Origin: Wurfbainia villosa
Lineage: Eukaryota > Streptophyta > Magnoliopsida > Zingiberales > Zingiberaceae
Length of the DNA stretch: 64,000 nucleotides
Reading direction: 5' to 3'
Assembly: GCA_025175895.1 (NCBI GenBank)
Contig: CM046008.1
Span: 26,491,255-26,555,254 of the forward strand
Below the pieces are notes generated by a model, which saw nothing but the letters and a program-made list of their open reading frames with translations, did no database searches and had not been told where the DNA came from. Position 1 is the stretch's first letter; the number at the start of each line of letters is the position of its first letter. Shown here one piece after another: positions 22,015-33,678 of the stretch. Made by a program: the position numbers and the translations under genes.

Positions 22015-24122
22015 TATTAGTAATATATGAGAGATGTCCTAAGGCAATGCCTTATGTATGAACCATTTATATGATAAATGAAGATTCACTATTTGAGTAT
22101 ACATATTTTATGTATTTGATTGGATCTTAAACTCATTTACTGAATGTCCACGATACGATTCACAGCATGAGAGAATTTGTGATTGGATCACAACTAGTGA
22201 GTATCTCTACATGTGTAATTGTGATGTATCGGAATTATCCTAGTCGATGAATTGATGGATTTGGACACCATCATTACATTGAGATTCTACGAGGTATACT
22301 CCTTGGTGTATCAAGCGGTGATTCTCCTTTTTGGAGACATAGTGATGTCGGAGTTAATCGTGGATGCTAGTTATGGTAACTAGTTCATTGGGTGACCGGT
22401 AGTAAGACTTCATATGGTTCTCTGCATATATAGATATGTCAATGAAGTTCTTACTGTGGCTTAAGTGCGATGTTCCTTTGACTTGCGGTATTCAAGTCAT
22501 CTTGATCATAGAGACTTATGCTTTGACATCTTAAGCAAGCATCTCTAAGGAGATGTGGACCCGAGATGATTGGGTATAAGTCGAAGTGATCGAAGGTGTT
22601 TGAATAGCCTATAAAGGATTCACCACTCCTTGCGAGGAGATGTATACCCATGGCCTCTCGTTGGATTGTTACTAAAGTCTTTGGCCAAAGCATTACATGT
22701 TTAGAGTAAGGTACTCTTCGATACATGTGGAGTAACTAGAATCCGTAGGACGAGGAAATGATACTTGGGCTAGGTGTGGCGTAGTCGACCTAGTGAGGGG
22801 TGACACAATAGACCATGTCACGAACCAAGTGGGTATAAGATGAGTGAAGGGAATGGGGCACGAATCATTCGAGCTGCTGAAGGGTTTCAGAAATAGTTAT
22901 GGATCAACCGTTGATCTTTTCGGTTAATTGGGGATCATGATGTACTACTAGGTGCCACTCATGATCATTCTATAATTAATGGTTAATTATAGACGGCCAA
23001 CATAAAGCCAGAACCTATTTGGTCACACGCGCTGAGTGTAATCCAAAGGATTTAAAGCGAGCTTGAGAATGGGATTCTCGGGAGAGAAACTATGTTTGGT
23101 TGGACCAAACATAAAGCGAGCATGAAATTGTTTGATCGCAATGGAAGCGTGGATGGGCGTGTCTTATGAAGACATAATGGATGGACCAAAATGGTTTGGT
23201 CTAATCCAATGGATGAGAATAAACCAAAGGGTTTGGTTTATATTAAGCGAATGAACCAAAGGTTGGTTGGTTCGTTTTAACTTAAAATAAACCATCATGG
23301 TTTGGTTTATTTTAACTTATCTTAATGGAGGCGGGTTAACGGGCTTTATGGATATGATCCATTAACCATTAAGAGAATTAGTTCTCTATAAAATAGGATT
23401 AAACCCTAATAAACCTAATCAAATTGTGCCGCCCAACATCAGAGTTGCCGCCCACCCTTGTTGAAGGATTTGGCGCCAACTCAAGAGCACCGCCCCAAGC
23501 TCCAGTTGGCATCAAGGTGAGTTCTTCTCTCCTTGTTTTGGCGGCGCCTATCTCCTCCACCAAGCTGTCCAGTTTTCTGGACAGCTTCTTCTCGTCGGGC
23601 GTCGTTTGGGCGACGGTTAGTGCTCCGACAGCGGCTAACATACCGGGATTTGATCTCCGGTAATCCTCTAGTGGAGGGCGAAGGATTCGTCAATCGGTTG
23701 TGAATACCTCTCGGAGAAGCGAGTCTTGAGGACTTGTTTTAGGTCGAATTTGGATTGGATCGTGATCATCTCTCGATCACGTCGTCTTCAACACGAGGCT
23801 AGTAACCCGTACGAAGACGAAGCTCGTGGCTTGGCGAAGTCATCCCGAGGAGCTCGGCGTGGATACGGATAGAGACGATTCTTACGAGAATCGTTCCGGT
23901 TGATGCCGTTCCCGCTACACGTCATACGGAAGGTATAACGTAGTTTAATTTCCTTTTATTGCAATTTTAATTTACGGTTATGTCTACACTTGTTGTAATA
24001 GCATGCGTGTGTTGTGTGTGTTGTAATAAATATGAGTATTTATTATTTTTATTGCTTCCGCTGTGCTCATGTTTACGAAACATGATCGAACACACACACG
24101 CCGCGGTGCCGGAAACCCAACA
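22015..24122 (+). repeat. 3' LTR of element B (2108 bp)
   Basis: Begins TATTAGTAATATATG (TG mutated to TA) and ends GGAAACCCAACA, followed by target duplication GTTAG. Nearly 100 bp shorter than the 5' LTR, mainly in U5 (~23,440-23,510), and poor in CAG/CTG compared with it: 'aagcagctgatt' at ~15,090 is 'aagcggtgatt' here. Confidence 0.9.
23387..23396 (+). promoter_or_regulatory. TATA box, 3' LTR of B
   Basis: TATAAAATAG, same context (TTCTC upstream) as in the 5' LTR at 16161. Confidence 0.55.
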
Positions 24123-24127
24123 GTTAG

Positions 24128-26053
24128 ATATCCCAAGGATACAAAGGGATATTACTTCTACATTCCCAGTCAGCACAAAGTGTTTGTGACAAAGACTGGG
24201 GTTTTTCTAGAAAGGGATTTTGTTTCTAGAAAAACTAGTGGGAGTACGTTCGATCTTAAAGAAATTCAAGATAAGGACCATAGTACTAAGACCTTGATGG
24301 AGGTTGAACAGGAACCACAAAGTATTGTGGGTGATGAGATTATTGCACAAAGAGTTGTGGAACAACCACCTGTTCAGGTAGACCTACCTCTTCCAGTGCG
24401 ATAGAGGCGTCATCGGCTGAGAGATACTCATTTCTCTTGTCTGACCATGATGACGTTATGCTCATTGAGAATGAGCCTACCTCCTATCAGGAAGCTGTGA
24501 TGAGCCTAGATTCTGAGAAATGGCTAGAGGCCATGAGATCTGAGATGGAATCCATGTACACCAACCAAGTATGGACCTTGGTTGATCCACCTGAAGGGGT
24601 CAAACCCATTGGGTGTAAGTGGGTCTTTAGGAGAAAGACTGACATGGATGGACTTACGCATACCTATAAGGGCCGATTGGTGGCTAAAGGTTTCAAGCAA
24701 ATTCATGGTATTGACTATGATGAAACCTTTTCTCCAATGGCGATGTTTAAGTCCATTCAGATCTTGCTTGCTATTGCAGCATACCACGATTATGAGATCT
24801 GGCAGTTGGATATCAAAACCGCATTTCTGAATGGAAACTTACTCGAGGATGTGTACATGACACAACCTGAGGGTTTTGAAGATCCACAGTATACTGGAAA
24901 AGTATGCAAGCTGCAAAGGTCCATTTATGGGCTAAAGTAAGCCTCTCAGAGCTGGAATCTTCGATTTGATGATGCGATCAAACAGTTTGGTTTCATCAAG
25001 AATGAAGATGAACCCTGTGTCTAAAAAAGAGTTAATGGGAATACAGTTGTCTTCCTTGTATTGTATGTGAATGATATACTGCTCATTGGGAATGACATCC
25101 CTTCACTACAGTCTGTGAAGATTTGGCTGGGGACGTGCTTCTCAATGAAGGACTTAGGTGAAGCAGCCTGTATTCTAGGCATCAAGATCTATAGAGATAG
25201 ATCTAAGAGATTGCTTGGCTTAAGTCAGAGTACATACATTGACACGGTATTACTACGGTTTGCCATGCAGAATTCCAAGAAGAGACTTCTGTCGATGTCA
25301 CATGGTGTGAGTCTTTCGAAGACTCAAAGTCCCTCTTCTAGAGAGGAGAGAGACCACATGGATAAGATCTCTTACGCATCTGCTATAGGATCTATCATGT
25401 ACGCTATGTTGTGTACTCGTCCTGATGACTCGTATGCTTTGAGCATGACGTGTAGATACCAGTCAGATCCAGGTGAGCGTCACTCGATAGCAGTCAAGAA
25501 TATTCTTAAGTACTTAAGAAGGACTAAAGAATATTTCTTGATATTTTGAGGCGATGAGGAGCTAGCTTTAAAGGGTTACAGTGATGCCAGCTTCCAAACT
25601 GACCAGGATGATTATAGATCGCAGTCAGGGTTCATGTTTTGCTTGAATGGTGCCGCTGTGAGCTGGAAGAGTTCAAAGCAGGACACAATTACTGATTCTA
25701 CAACAGAAGCCGAGTATATTACTGCATCTGAGGCAGCAAAGGAGGCAGTTTGGATCCGCAAGTTCATTACTGAGCTTGGAGTGGTTCCTAGCATTGCAGA
25801 TCCTATAGAGCTCTATTGTGACAACAATGGAGCGATTGCACAGGCTAAGGAACCTCACTCACACTAGCGGACCAAACACATACTATGACACTTCCATCTC
25901 AATCGAGAGATTATTGATAGAGGAGATGTGAAGATTTGTAGAATACCCACAGAGGCTAACATCGCAGATCCCTTGACCATGGCTTTGGCACAGAAAAAGC
26001 ATGATGGTCACACTAGGTCATTGGGTATTAGATACTACGGTGATTGGCACTAG
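24128..26053 (+). pseudogene. pol: Pol of element A, second part (RT, RNase H)
   Basis: Continues A's pol after element B. The spacer region up to 24404 ends in a stop/frame change (near 24403). RT resumes at 24437-24940 with KWVFRRKTDMDG, LVAKGFKQ and WQLDIKTAFLNG, then a CAA-to-TAA stop at 24938-24940 and another at about 25022. The catalytic box at 25064-25084 reads YVNDILL instead of YVDDILL, so a metal-binding Asp is lost. RNase H follows (STTEAEYITASEAAKEAVW, about 25697-25755; YCDNNGAIAQ, about 25816) with a stop at 25865. The expected C-terminal ADPLT motif is at ~25970. Coding capacity is clearly dead by several independent lesions. Confidence 0.92.
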
Positions 26054-26054
26054 T

Positions 26055-26067
26055 GCTAGTGGGAGAT
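26055..26067 (+). promoter_or_regulatory. Polypurine tract of A
   Basis: CTAGTGGGAGAT directly before the 3' LTR start at 26068, the typical copia plus-strand primer. Confidence 0.85.
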
Positions 26068-27892
26068 TGTTAGTGAAAGCCCTATAGCCAATCATGTGAT
26101 GATTGTTGTATGGACTTTATTGTATCATATTCCGATTTATAAAGGCATGGTTATTATATTTACTTGTATTGGTGCAAAATAACTAAATATAATAATGTCC
26201 TTGAGTAGTGGGTTCTTATCTATATCAATCGATTGGTTGAATCGATAATGAGATGATATAGAGAACACTACTCTTAATCATTCCTAGTCGAGTATTAACA
26301 TTCAGGGACAATGTTAATGCATAGAGACTAGCATGTAGGTCAACACGATGACTTGATCTCACAAGTCATGGATATGAGATATCAAGTTGACACATGGGTA
26401 TGCATTAGAGAATGTATACTGAATGACCCGCCATGAGAAAGTATCATGGATCGTTATATGAGTGTCATATACTTTCTCATGTGGCTATTAGTATGACTAT
26501 TAGTCCTTAGACCTGAAGTCACTATGGTTCCCTACATAAGGAGTTGCATACTTTGGCTTCGTCAAACGTCACCCGTAAATGGGTGGACTATAAAAGCAAT
26601 TACTGGGTATGTAACAAATTATGCGAAGGGATGTGAGTGATGTAGATGGGATCTATCCCTCCTATATGATGGGGGTGACATCGATATTCTTGATAGAGTG
26701 AGATCACGAAGTGCATGGCCATGCCCAAATGAGTCAATATGAGATATTGAGCTCATTTGATTAGAGTGAGTCTACTTGGAGTTCAAGATATAGATTATAC
26801 CGAGGATGACACGGTCTATGGCTCAATTGGTCAATCTAGATGTCAAGGATAGAGGGACATTGTCACATATTGTGAGAGTAACAATTAGTAGTCACAAAGG
26901 TGATGTTGGAGCTCAACATTCTTGTAACTTGGGTAGCAATGATGTGTTGCTAGATACCGCTCATTGCTTATCTTCCTAAATCAGTTTAGGGACATTGCCA
27001 ATGTTACAAGAACCTATAGGGTCACACACTAAGGGCTATTAGATGGAGATTAGGTTCATATGATGAACCATGAGGATTAGGTTCATGGGATGAACCAAAT
27101 TGGATTAAGAGTAATCCTAATTAGACTAATTGAGTTGGACTCAATTTGATTCAAGTGTTGAATGAGTCTAATTTAGATTTGATTCATCAAATCAATTTAA
27201 ATTAATGAATAGAGATTTATTAAATTAAATTGACTTAAATCAAATGGTTGGATTTGATCAACCATGGGAGATAAGAGGTCAAGTTTGACTTGACTTGAGA
27301 GGGAAGATGAAAGGTCAAGTTTGACTTGACCAAATGCCATGTCATGATGATGACTTGGCATGGCCGGCCAATGATGATGCTCCACATCATCATTGACTTA
27401 GCATGTGGTGCCACCTCATGAGGGAGACCAAGAGCCATTGGCTCTTGGAGGAGTTACATGCATGCATGTAACCTCCCAAGCCTTGAAGTGGCCGGCCACT
27501 CCATTAGATGGGTAATTGATTTTTGGTGAGTTACACAACTTCATCTTCTTCCTTGGATCACCCTCTCAAGCTCTCCCAACCTCCTTGGCCGAAATTCCTA
27601 AAGGGTGCTAGCACACTCTAAGGTATTTTTCTCCACCTATTGCTTATGTGGATACCAATAGAGGAGTGTCCACTTGACACTCTCGAGTTCTGGCGAACCT
27701 TTTGGACGAGCGGGATTTGCGAAGGGCATCGTATTGAGGGTAACTTCTTATCATGTAGATCTAGAGTAGATCTAAAGGTATTAAACACATACATGATAGT
27801 TTTATATTTTATACTTCGCACGGATCCGTGGCCGGGGCTTCCAAGGTTTCTGCAACGTAAAAAGCGGTTTTTGCGGCTCAGAAAACCCAACA
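26068..27892 (+). repeat. 3' LTR of element A (1825 bp)
   Basis: TGTTAGTGAAAGCCC to AAAACCCAACA, followed by ATACA. It aligns with 9379-11203. A candidate TATA (GGACTATAAAAG) lies near 26586-26597. The pair of short minus-strand frames shared by both LTRs (10531-10749 and 27235-27438) reflects LTR identity only. Confidence 0.92.
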
Positions 27893-27897
27893 ATACA

Positions 27898-28990
27898 TCC
27901 ACAAATCAAGATAATAACTACTAAAGCCACTTTATGTATATGATAGCCTATCTCGTAGTTCCTCAACTAGCGTAAGCATGAGATACGTTTCATTCAATTG
28001 CATCGGGATCGCCCTCAATCCCTGAAATGATGCATCTGCGTACGATACCCTTCCATGCACTTTGGAAGGATTAACTAACACTTGTGCAAAAGTTAGCCAC
28101 AGTCTAAGCCCCGAAAATGGGTTTCGCAAGCTTTTGACCAACTGAATTCCATCACCTACTTGGTCAAACAAGTTAGTGGTATAATAATGCTAACAACATC
28201 CTATCCACATCTGCGGTAATAACCAAATCAATACAAGGAAACCACCATCTACGGTGGCCGAGTGCGCCACTCCAACTACCACTATCAACAGTGGCCAAGT
28301 AACACAACTCCGACAACCACAACCTAATCTAATCAAATCCATGAACGACTAAATCGTTAATATGTCTAACAATATTATCAAAGCTCATAAAATTCATACC
28401 AAGTATGAAATTGTCGTCGCTACACACCTTCATCCTCTTTACTCTAAGATGATGATATATCAATCATCACAATGACAATGATAATTGTATGACATCATGT
28501 TAGTACAATATCAACACACCAATCATAAATCAATACTAGAGTATACACAGGTGTCCTTTAGCTGATCTAAATAGATCATTTATCCACAACGAAGTATATT
28601 CATTCTCAACAACTACTATATACCATCATCGATAATTGATACATAACCTCAAAGGTCCATCTCTCTTTCAACAAAGAGTTCCGAATCTTCTCAACAAGAA
28701 ATATTGGGATAGATAAATATCCCATCCAACACCTACTATAATCGCAACTTACGTTCTTCCAATTTCCATAGTGTTTAGCAACATTGATACCAATAAAGTT
28801 ATCTCCTAGTAAAATCGTCATTCTAACAAATATCTCCTGTGCATCATCAACCTTGCCAACTTTGCAAAACCCGAATAAAGTTGTCACCCGGTATAAGATC
28901 TTCAATACCGAAACTATTCCCGAAATCACTCTGATCACATACTCCACTTGCCTATGTGGTGGCAAGCATGGGAGTTCATCCGAAACTACA
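27898..28990 (-). pseudogene. pol: Ty3/gypsy RT and RNase H of element G, degenerate
   Basis: On the minus strand, reading leftward from 28990: 'VREYSTVVSDELPCLPPHR' then 'QVEYVIRVISG', clearly the gypsy RT entrance (family form LPGLPPHREVEFVID..PGT). At about 28,000-28,110 'YADASFQGLRAIPMQLN' matches the start of gypsy RNase H (DASLQGLGAVLMQ). Element A is inserted just after this at 27893, and the integrase lies on the far side (8320-9378). RT palm motifs between 28,170 and 28,880 are not readable, and there are many stops. Confidence 0.72.
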
Positions 28991-30860
28991 GTCGAATACT
29001 CTCGGATTATACTTTATCCGAGAGACCTATCATACCATAATTTCAACAATTTATCCATCATGAGGATATGTCTATAGTAAAGGTATGTCTATCAAAGTCT
29101 AAGGGCATCCCTTGACTTCTTGGTTGTTGGTCAACGTCTCACCTGACCGTAGAGATACCACCGACCCACAAGTTGATGTATAAAAACCCTTTTAATCTGA
29201 AATAAGAATGTTATATATGTAGATACCCATAAACTACCAGTATCTCTCAATATATCAACTGCGAGGGTAAACTAAAGTAATACCCTGAATGATCAATCAT
29301 TCGACCTTCTGTGTCTTCTCTCTAGTAATCATATAAACTCGTCCAACTTCTACCCATGGCAGCTGAGCTTATGTAGGTGCAAAAGACTACCCTGGAGGAA
29401 CTGACATCATACTACTGAAGCTGAGATACAAACCAGTCGACTGCAATGAAGGTGACAAACATTGTTATACTGGTAACGAGTACACCACCAACTGTAAGGT
29501 ACTGAAGAACTGCCAATATCGTAGCACGCTCTAACTCTGCAAATAATATAGCTGCAACTAAAAAATACAAGATAGATACGACCATCATCGTATACTCTCT
29601 CCTCTGTACAAAGCAAATCCACACCTGGGGAGGTAACAGTTGTTATTGTTTGCATGAGTCTTCTAAGATAACTTCTACTGATGCTGCTGAGTAAATCACT
29701 TCCCCTGGGGGGAAGTATCCAGGAACTCCAACTATGTCTGAGGTAGTAGATCGCTGCTGATGTGCAAACCCAATCTTTTGTGATGACCTCTACTGTCGAG
29801 ATTGTGCATCATCCTCCCGGAACAACCTAGATAGTCTTCAACTGGGTATTCAAAGTACACCTCCTAAAATATACTGGTTTCTTACAATAGTAACAAATGA
29901 ACTGATCCAACAGATAATTTGACTTCGTGTGTCATCGTGATCCGCACTACACGTACATAATCCCTTCGAAGTGTTTCTTCTAATTTCGCTGATAACATGA
30001 GATAATTTTGACAATCTGTGGTTGGTCTTCTATGATCGAAAAAACTCTCCAATAGTAGCTTGTGGCCTATGACTCCGATCTTGCTCCTTTCATCCAACAT
30101 TTGGAGCTTCTGATTCTAATAATTTGACCTGCAATATTTTCTTATCGGTCTTCAACTCTTAAACACTTGTATGGAGTCATTTCTAAACTCATGACTCAAT
30201 CTAATGTCTTCCAGCAGGATCTGATAAAAGATCCAAACATCCTGATCAAAATGTAAGCCAATAAACCCTAGGTGGCTTAAGACATCCATTTACACTCTTG
30301 AGCTATTAGGTGAGCGTAAACTCTGCAAGTCTAACGACTCTACATGGTATTCCCGTTACCAACGATCACCCTACTTGAAGCTCAAGAATTCCCTGACAAC
30401 GAGTCAAAGAAAGTGACGTGGGGAAATACTCTCTCACAACATCACTAAATCGTGATCAAGTGATATGTTATTCCCCGAAGGTTATTTCCTACATCTTCTA
30501 CCAAGTACCAGCTTGATCCTGATAATGGTATACAACTAACTCTACTTTCTCTATATAACACGTTTTAAGTACTCAAAAGTATCTCCAAAGTTATACAACC
30601 TAGCACAACCAACTCAGGAATCAAAATCCCTATGAAACACCATATACTAATCCTCTACCGTCTGCATCAATAATAGTATACTCGTTTGTCCATTACCCCA
30701 CGGGTAATGATCTGACTAGCATAAATAGTGAAATTCCCTAAGACTGTAATCTTTGATCTACATAAGAAATGTGACAACCTAACCTTGCTTTCTGACTCGG
30801 TATCAGTTGTAATGTTGAGGCACCCTGGTGGACTAACTCTCTCCATGATCTTCATGTCTC
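28991..30860 (-). other. Upstream part of element G (gag/protease zone), not readable
   Basis: By position this should hold G's gag and protease. I could not find a DTG/DSG protease or CCHC knuckle. A stretch near 30,380-30,450 (minus) reads 'REYFPTSLSLTRCQ', reminiscent of the gypsy capsid K/R-YFP motif. A 72-codon frame at 29882-30100 has no recognisable match. G's 5' LTR is not identified. The assignment to G is by position. Confidence 0.4.
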
Positions 30861-31200
30861 ATCTATGTTGCTGGGAAAGGATACTGATATGCCCTCCCCA
30901 TTGGCATTTCACGTGGTTAAATTTCGGTCTCCTAGGGACCTAGTGGAGAGACATGGGAACATCCTTCACAGGGTGGCTCCCTCTGGGAAGGTTCACCAGA
31001 ATGTGGGTGGAGATATCCTATCTTTTTTTCCTTTCCCTTACCAAAGCTTCAGATACAGTCGTGTCAACCATGGCCCTCAGCTGGGATGGTAATATAGTGA
31101 TCGGGTTCTCCTCTACGAAAGAGGTTGTCGAAGGAGGGATCTCTTGCAGATGCATCTCCATGCCTTATTCAGCAAAATGTTTCCCACAAATGGTGTCAAC
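30861..31200 (-). pseudogene. Possible gag start and primer site of gypsy element I
   Basis: Directly inside the LTR at 31201, the minus strand reads GACACCATTTGTGGGAA (about 31180-31198). This resembles the GGCGCCGTCTGTGGGAA seen after LTRs of Tat-type Ty3/gypsy elements. An ATG at 31161 (minus) opens 47 codons ('MEMHLQEIPPSTTSF') to a TAG at 31018, plausible as a decayed gag N-terminus. Beyond 30,940 I recognise nothing. The plus-strand frames here (30865-31092, 30953-31321) match nothing and are treated as chance. Confidence 0.4.
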
Positions 31201-32360
31201 TGATGCGGCAACGTATTTTCTACCTCCTTTTGGGAGAATAATGATGTCAAGGAGGCTTGGGGTCCTCTCCGATCGAAAAAGTAAAAAAGATGATGACTAT
31301 GAAGTGAGCAACATAGAATGATGACACAAGATTTAATGTAGTTCGGAATTTCAATTCCAACTCCACGGGATGAATTCTAGAGCAAGCTCCGGTGCTAGAC
31401 ACATTCACAATCCCTCCTTCTCGGAAGTGCTTTCGGAGGTGGAGAAAACCTCTTATAAAATATAAGGGTGTACAATGTAGAGAGAATGAGTAAAGTTGCT
31501 AAGATTATCCGCCTTCCCGCTTCCTTTTCAATCCTCCTCTCCTAAAGGCTGATCTCCATTCAGCAAGTTCCTACCCCTTCGACTGTCAGCCAGTGAGTGA
31601 GGGTGAAAACTAGAGAAAGAATGAGAGCACAGAACTAGTGTGTAGAGATGTTTCTTCAATTGAATCAATCTCCTTCCTTCCCCTCTTTTATACCTTTCAC
31701 TCCTGGAGACAGTTGTGATGTAACAAACTACCTGAATCACTGTCCACGTGGACGGTCCTCCATCTTGAGGAATAATTCTGTTACAATATCAATAAATAGA
31801 ACCCCTTGGGAATCTTATGTGGGGTCCTTGTTTGTTATGCTATGTAACAAACTCTTGTGAAGAAGCATGACGAGGAGCGCCTTCCCCTTTTCTCCATCCA
31901 CACCTTCCCTTGAGACACCTATTCTTTCTTGTATCCTCTTCTTGCTTTGATTTCACCTCAGCACTATCTCTTGAGTTGCGCCCAGCTTATTTTCTCCTTC
32001 GACTTACTTCCTTCCTCTCTTCGGGTTTGTTCAGGCCGAGATGTATATATGACTCACCGAGTTGATATTTGGCCCCGTTTTGGCCACAAGGCCTTCACAC
32101 CCCCAACTCCTTTAATTTTTCGAGTCGTTTCCCGTGTCATTTCTCGACTTACTTCTCCGGGATACTCATCCAGTTTCTTTCTGATCATTGGGCTTCTCTG
32201 TTCTACCCTGGGTTTCCACCTCATCAACTCAGTTTATTTCCCTGAGTCAGGTCTACTTGGACCAGGTCGCATATCCTACACTACATTCCCTTCTCGGACT
32301 TTACCTTACCACTCGTAATTTCTTTCTTCAACTTTGAAGTCATATTATAGCAGTATCACA
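31201..32360 (-). repeat. LTR of gypsy element I (~1.16 kb)
   Basis: Plus-strand ends TGATGCGG (31201) and TATCACA (32360), that is TG...CA on both strands. A TATA box (TATAAAAG, minus, 31685-31692) is followed leftward by a U5-like stretch with 'ctccacctccgaaag'. It splits the short H1 internal piece (32361-32494). No target duplication could be confirmed, so the ends are tentative. Confidence 0.5.
31685..31692 (-). promoter_or_regulatory. TATA box in LTR of I
   Basis: TATAAAAG on the minus strand in a GGTATAAAAGAGGGG context, ~670 bp from the proposed LTR start. Confidence 0.45.
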
Positions 32361-32494
32361 TAGAATTAAAAAAGTAGAGAAAACTTATACTAGTGCAAGA
32401 ATTAAAATTAGAGCAATATAAAATATAAAGAGAATTTTAAAGGCTCATTTTGATGGTTTCACCAAAATCGAAGCACCCCCGCTCTGATACCAAT
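32361..32494 (-). other. Internal start of Sirevirus-like element H1 with primer site
   Basis: A perfect tRNA-Met primer site TGGTATCAGAGC occupies 32481-32492 on the minus strand, two bases inside the LTR. It is followed leftward by ~120 bp of AT-rich leader before the LTR of I interrupts. No coding sequence remains. Confidence 0.75.
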
Positions 32495-33678
32495 TGTTGG
32501 ATCAAGATTTCCCAGAGAGGGGGTGAATCTAAGATATTATAAAATTTTCTTTTCTTACTTTTAAAACTATTCTTTTGTCTTTTTGAAATCTAGAGTTATT
32601 GCAGCGAAAAAACAATACAAACTAAAACAAATAGACAAGTTATTTTTTACTTGGTTCACAACCCGAGCTGGGTTATTACTCCAAGGCCCATAACCCTCTC
32701 TTGGGTTACTTCGGTGGGCAATGCACTAAAAGCCCTCGGATTTGAGCACTCTTGAACATGGAGGGTATTCGCTTTTACACAAATGAAGGATGAGGTAACA
32801 CACTACCTATCCTTATAAAATAAGTACAAGTAAAGCGAAAATGAGATTACAAAAACTATACCGACACACAAGAATAAGAGATGAAGCTTGGTATCAGATA
32901 TGCGGATGTTCGACATGATAATACTTTTGCAGATGAGAGATAATGACGACAACACTTCATAGTATAAGCAATTGATATTTCGAAGATGGTCCTCGAATTA
33001 TTTTATTAGCCTTTTCCAGTTGACTAGAACACCCTCTAGTGGACTCTAAATCAACATGTCAATTTGGTATTTCAGGCTTTCCAATTGACTCAACCTGGTC
33101 GAGTCAACTCCAAGCTGGCTAGCTCCACTTCTCCGTTGTTCAAGAAATTTTCTATCCCATTTGACTAGACCTCCCTAGTTGACGAAAATACTTGCCATCT
33201 CAATCGCACGATCTCTAGTCGATCACCAGCCTATCTTGCCAATTCAACATCTCAGTCAACTGGACCTTACCCAGTTTATTGGGTCTGAGTCGACTGGAAA
33301 CATTCTAGTTGCCTGGATACCTGCAAAATGAAATTAGAAAAATGTATAGTAAAAAAATAAAATTGCATTAGTAATACTGCCTGACCTCAACTTCTTAGTC
33401 GAATGCGGACTATACATCAGATCGATGCCTACTTGTCCCCCCTATAGAGGACTCGACCTCACCTCTTCATCGAGGCTGGCCTGTCGGCTTTCCTTCCGGA
33501 CTTACCTTGCTAGACATCTAATATGACCCACCAGGTCTTCATGCTAGTTGTCCGGTCTCCCTGACCCAATTGGGCTTCCTGTCGATTGTCTAGTGTCCTG
33601 ACCCAACCGGTCTTCTGCCAAATGTCCGATCCACACGACATACATCAAAACTAAGGAATGGTGCTTTTTGCACCAACA
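32495..33678 (-). repeat. 5' LTR of element H1 (1184 bp)
   Basis: Minus-strand ends TGTTGGTGCAAAAAGC and ATCCAACA; plus strand TGTTGGATC at 32495 to CACCAACA at 33678. It aligns with the H2 LTR (38095-39451) through 'agggggtgaatct', 'tttgaaatctagag' and the 'cctctagt-gactctaaat' block. Degenerate relatives of the CAGTCGACTG palindrome (for example AGTCGACTGGAAAC near 33,290) occur in it. It sits in a diverged B-like LTR; the right flank is ACGTA. Confidence 0.8.

Larger units (their letters stand above)
14787..24122 (+). mobile_element. Ty1/copia element B nested in A
   Basis: The insertion is flanked by GTTAG at 14782-14786 and 24123-24127. LTRs 14787-16987 and 22015-24122 enclose a primer site, a 1.26 kb leader, gag and pol, total 9336 bp. 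Removing it restores A's frame from CYFV to RYPKDTKGYY. The internal part and 3' LTR carry an exceptional load of small indels and substitutions, many at CAG/CTG (see findings). Same family as the minus-strand B2 at 1-2402; distant relatives at 33679-38094. Confidence 0.93.
9374..27897 (+). mobile_element. Ty1/copia element A with nested element B
   Basis: Bounded by TG at 9379 and CA at 27892, with a perfect 5-bp target duplication ATACA at 9374-9378 and 27893-27897. Two ~1.82 kb LTRs flank a leader, gag, pol (protease, integrase, RT, RNase H) and polypurine tract. Element B occupies 14787-24122 plus a duplicated GTTAG; without it A is ~9.2 kb. It inserted into the pol of minus-strand gypsy element G, whose RNase H lies at 27.9-28.1 kb and integrase at 8.5-8.7 kb. 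Size, LTR length and gag wording suggest the Angela/Tork side of copia; a tree would be needed to be sure. Confidence 0.93.

Noticed and set aside
30953..31321. 122-codon plus-strand frame near 31 kb as a host exon
   Set aside because: It lies over the junction of a minus-strand LTR and its leader, has no family match, and the minus strand gives a better explanation.
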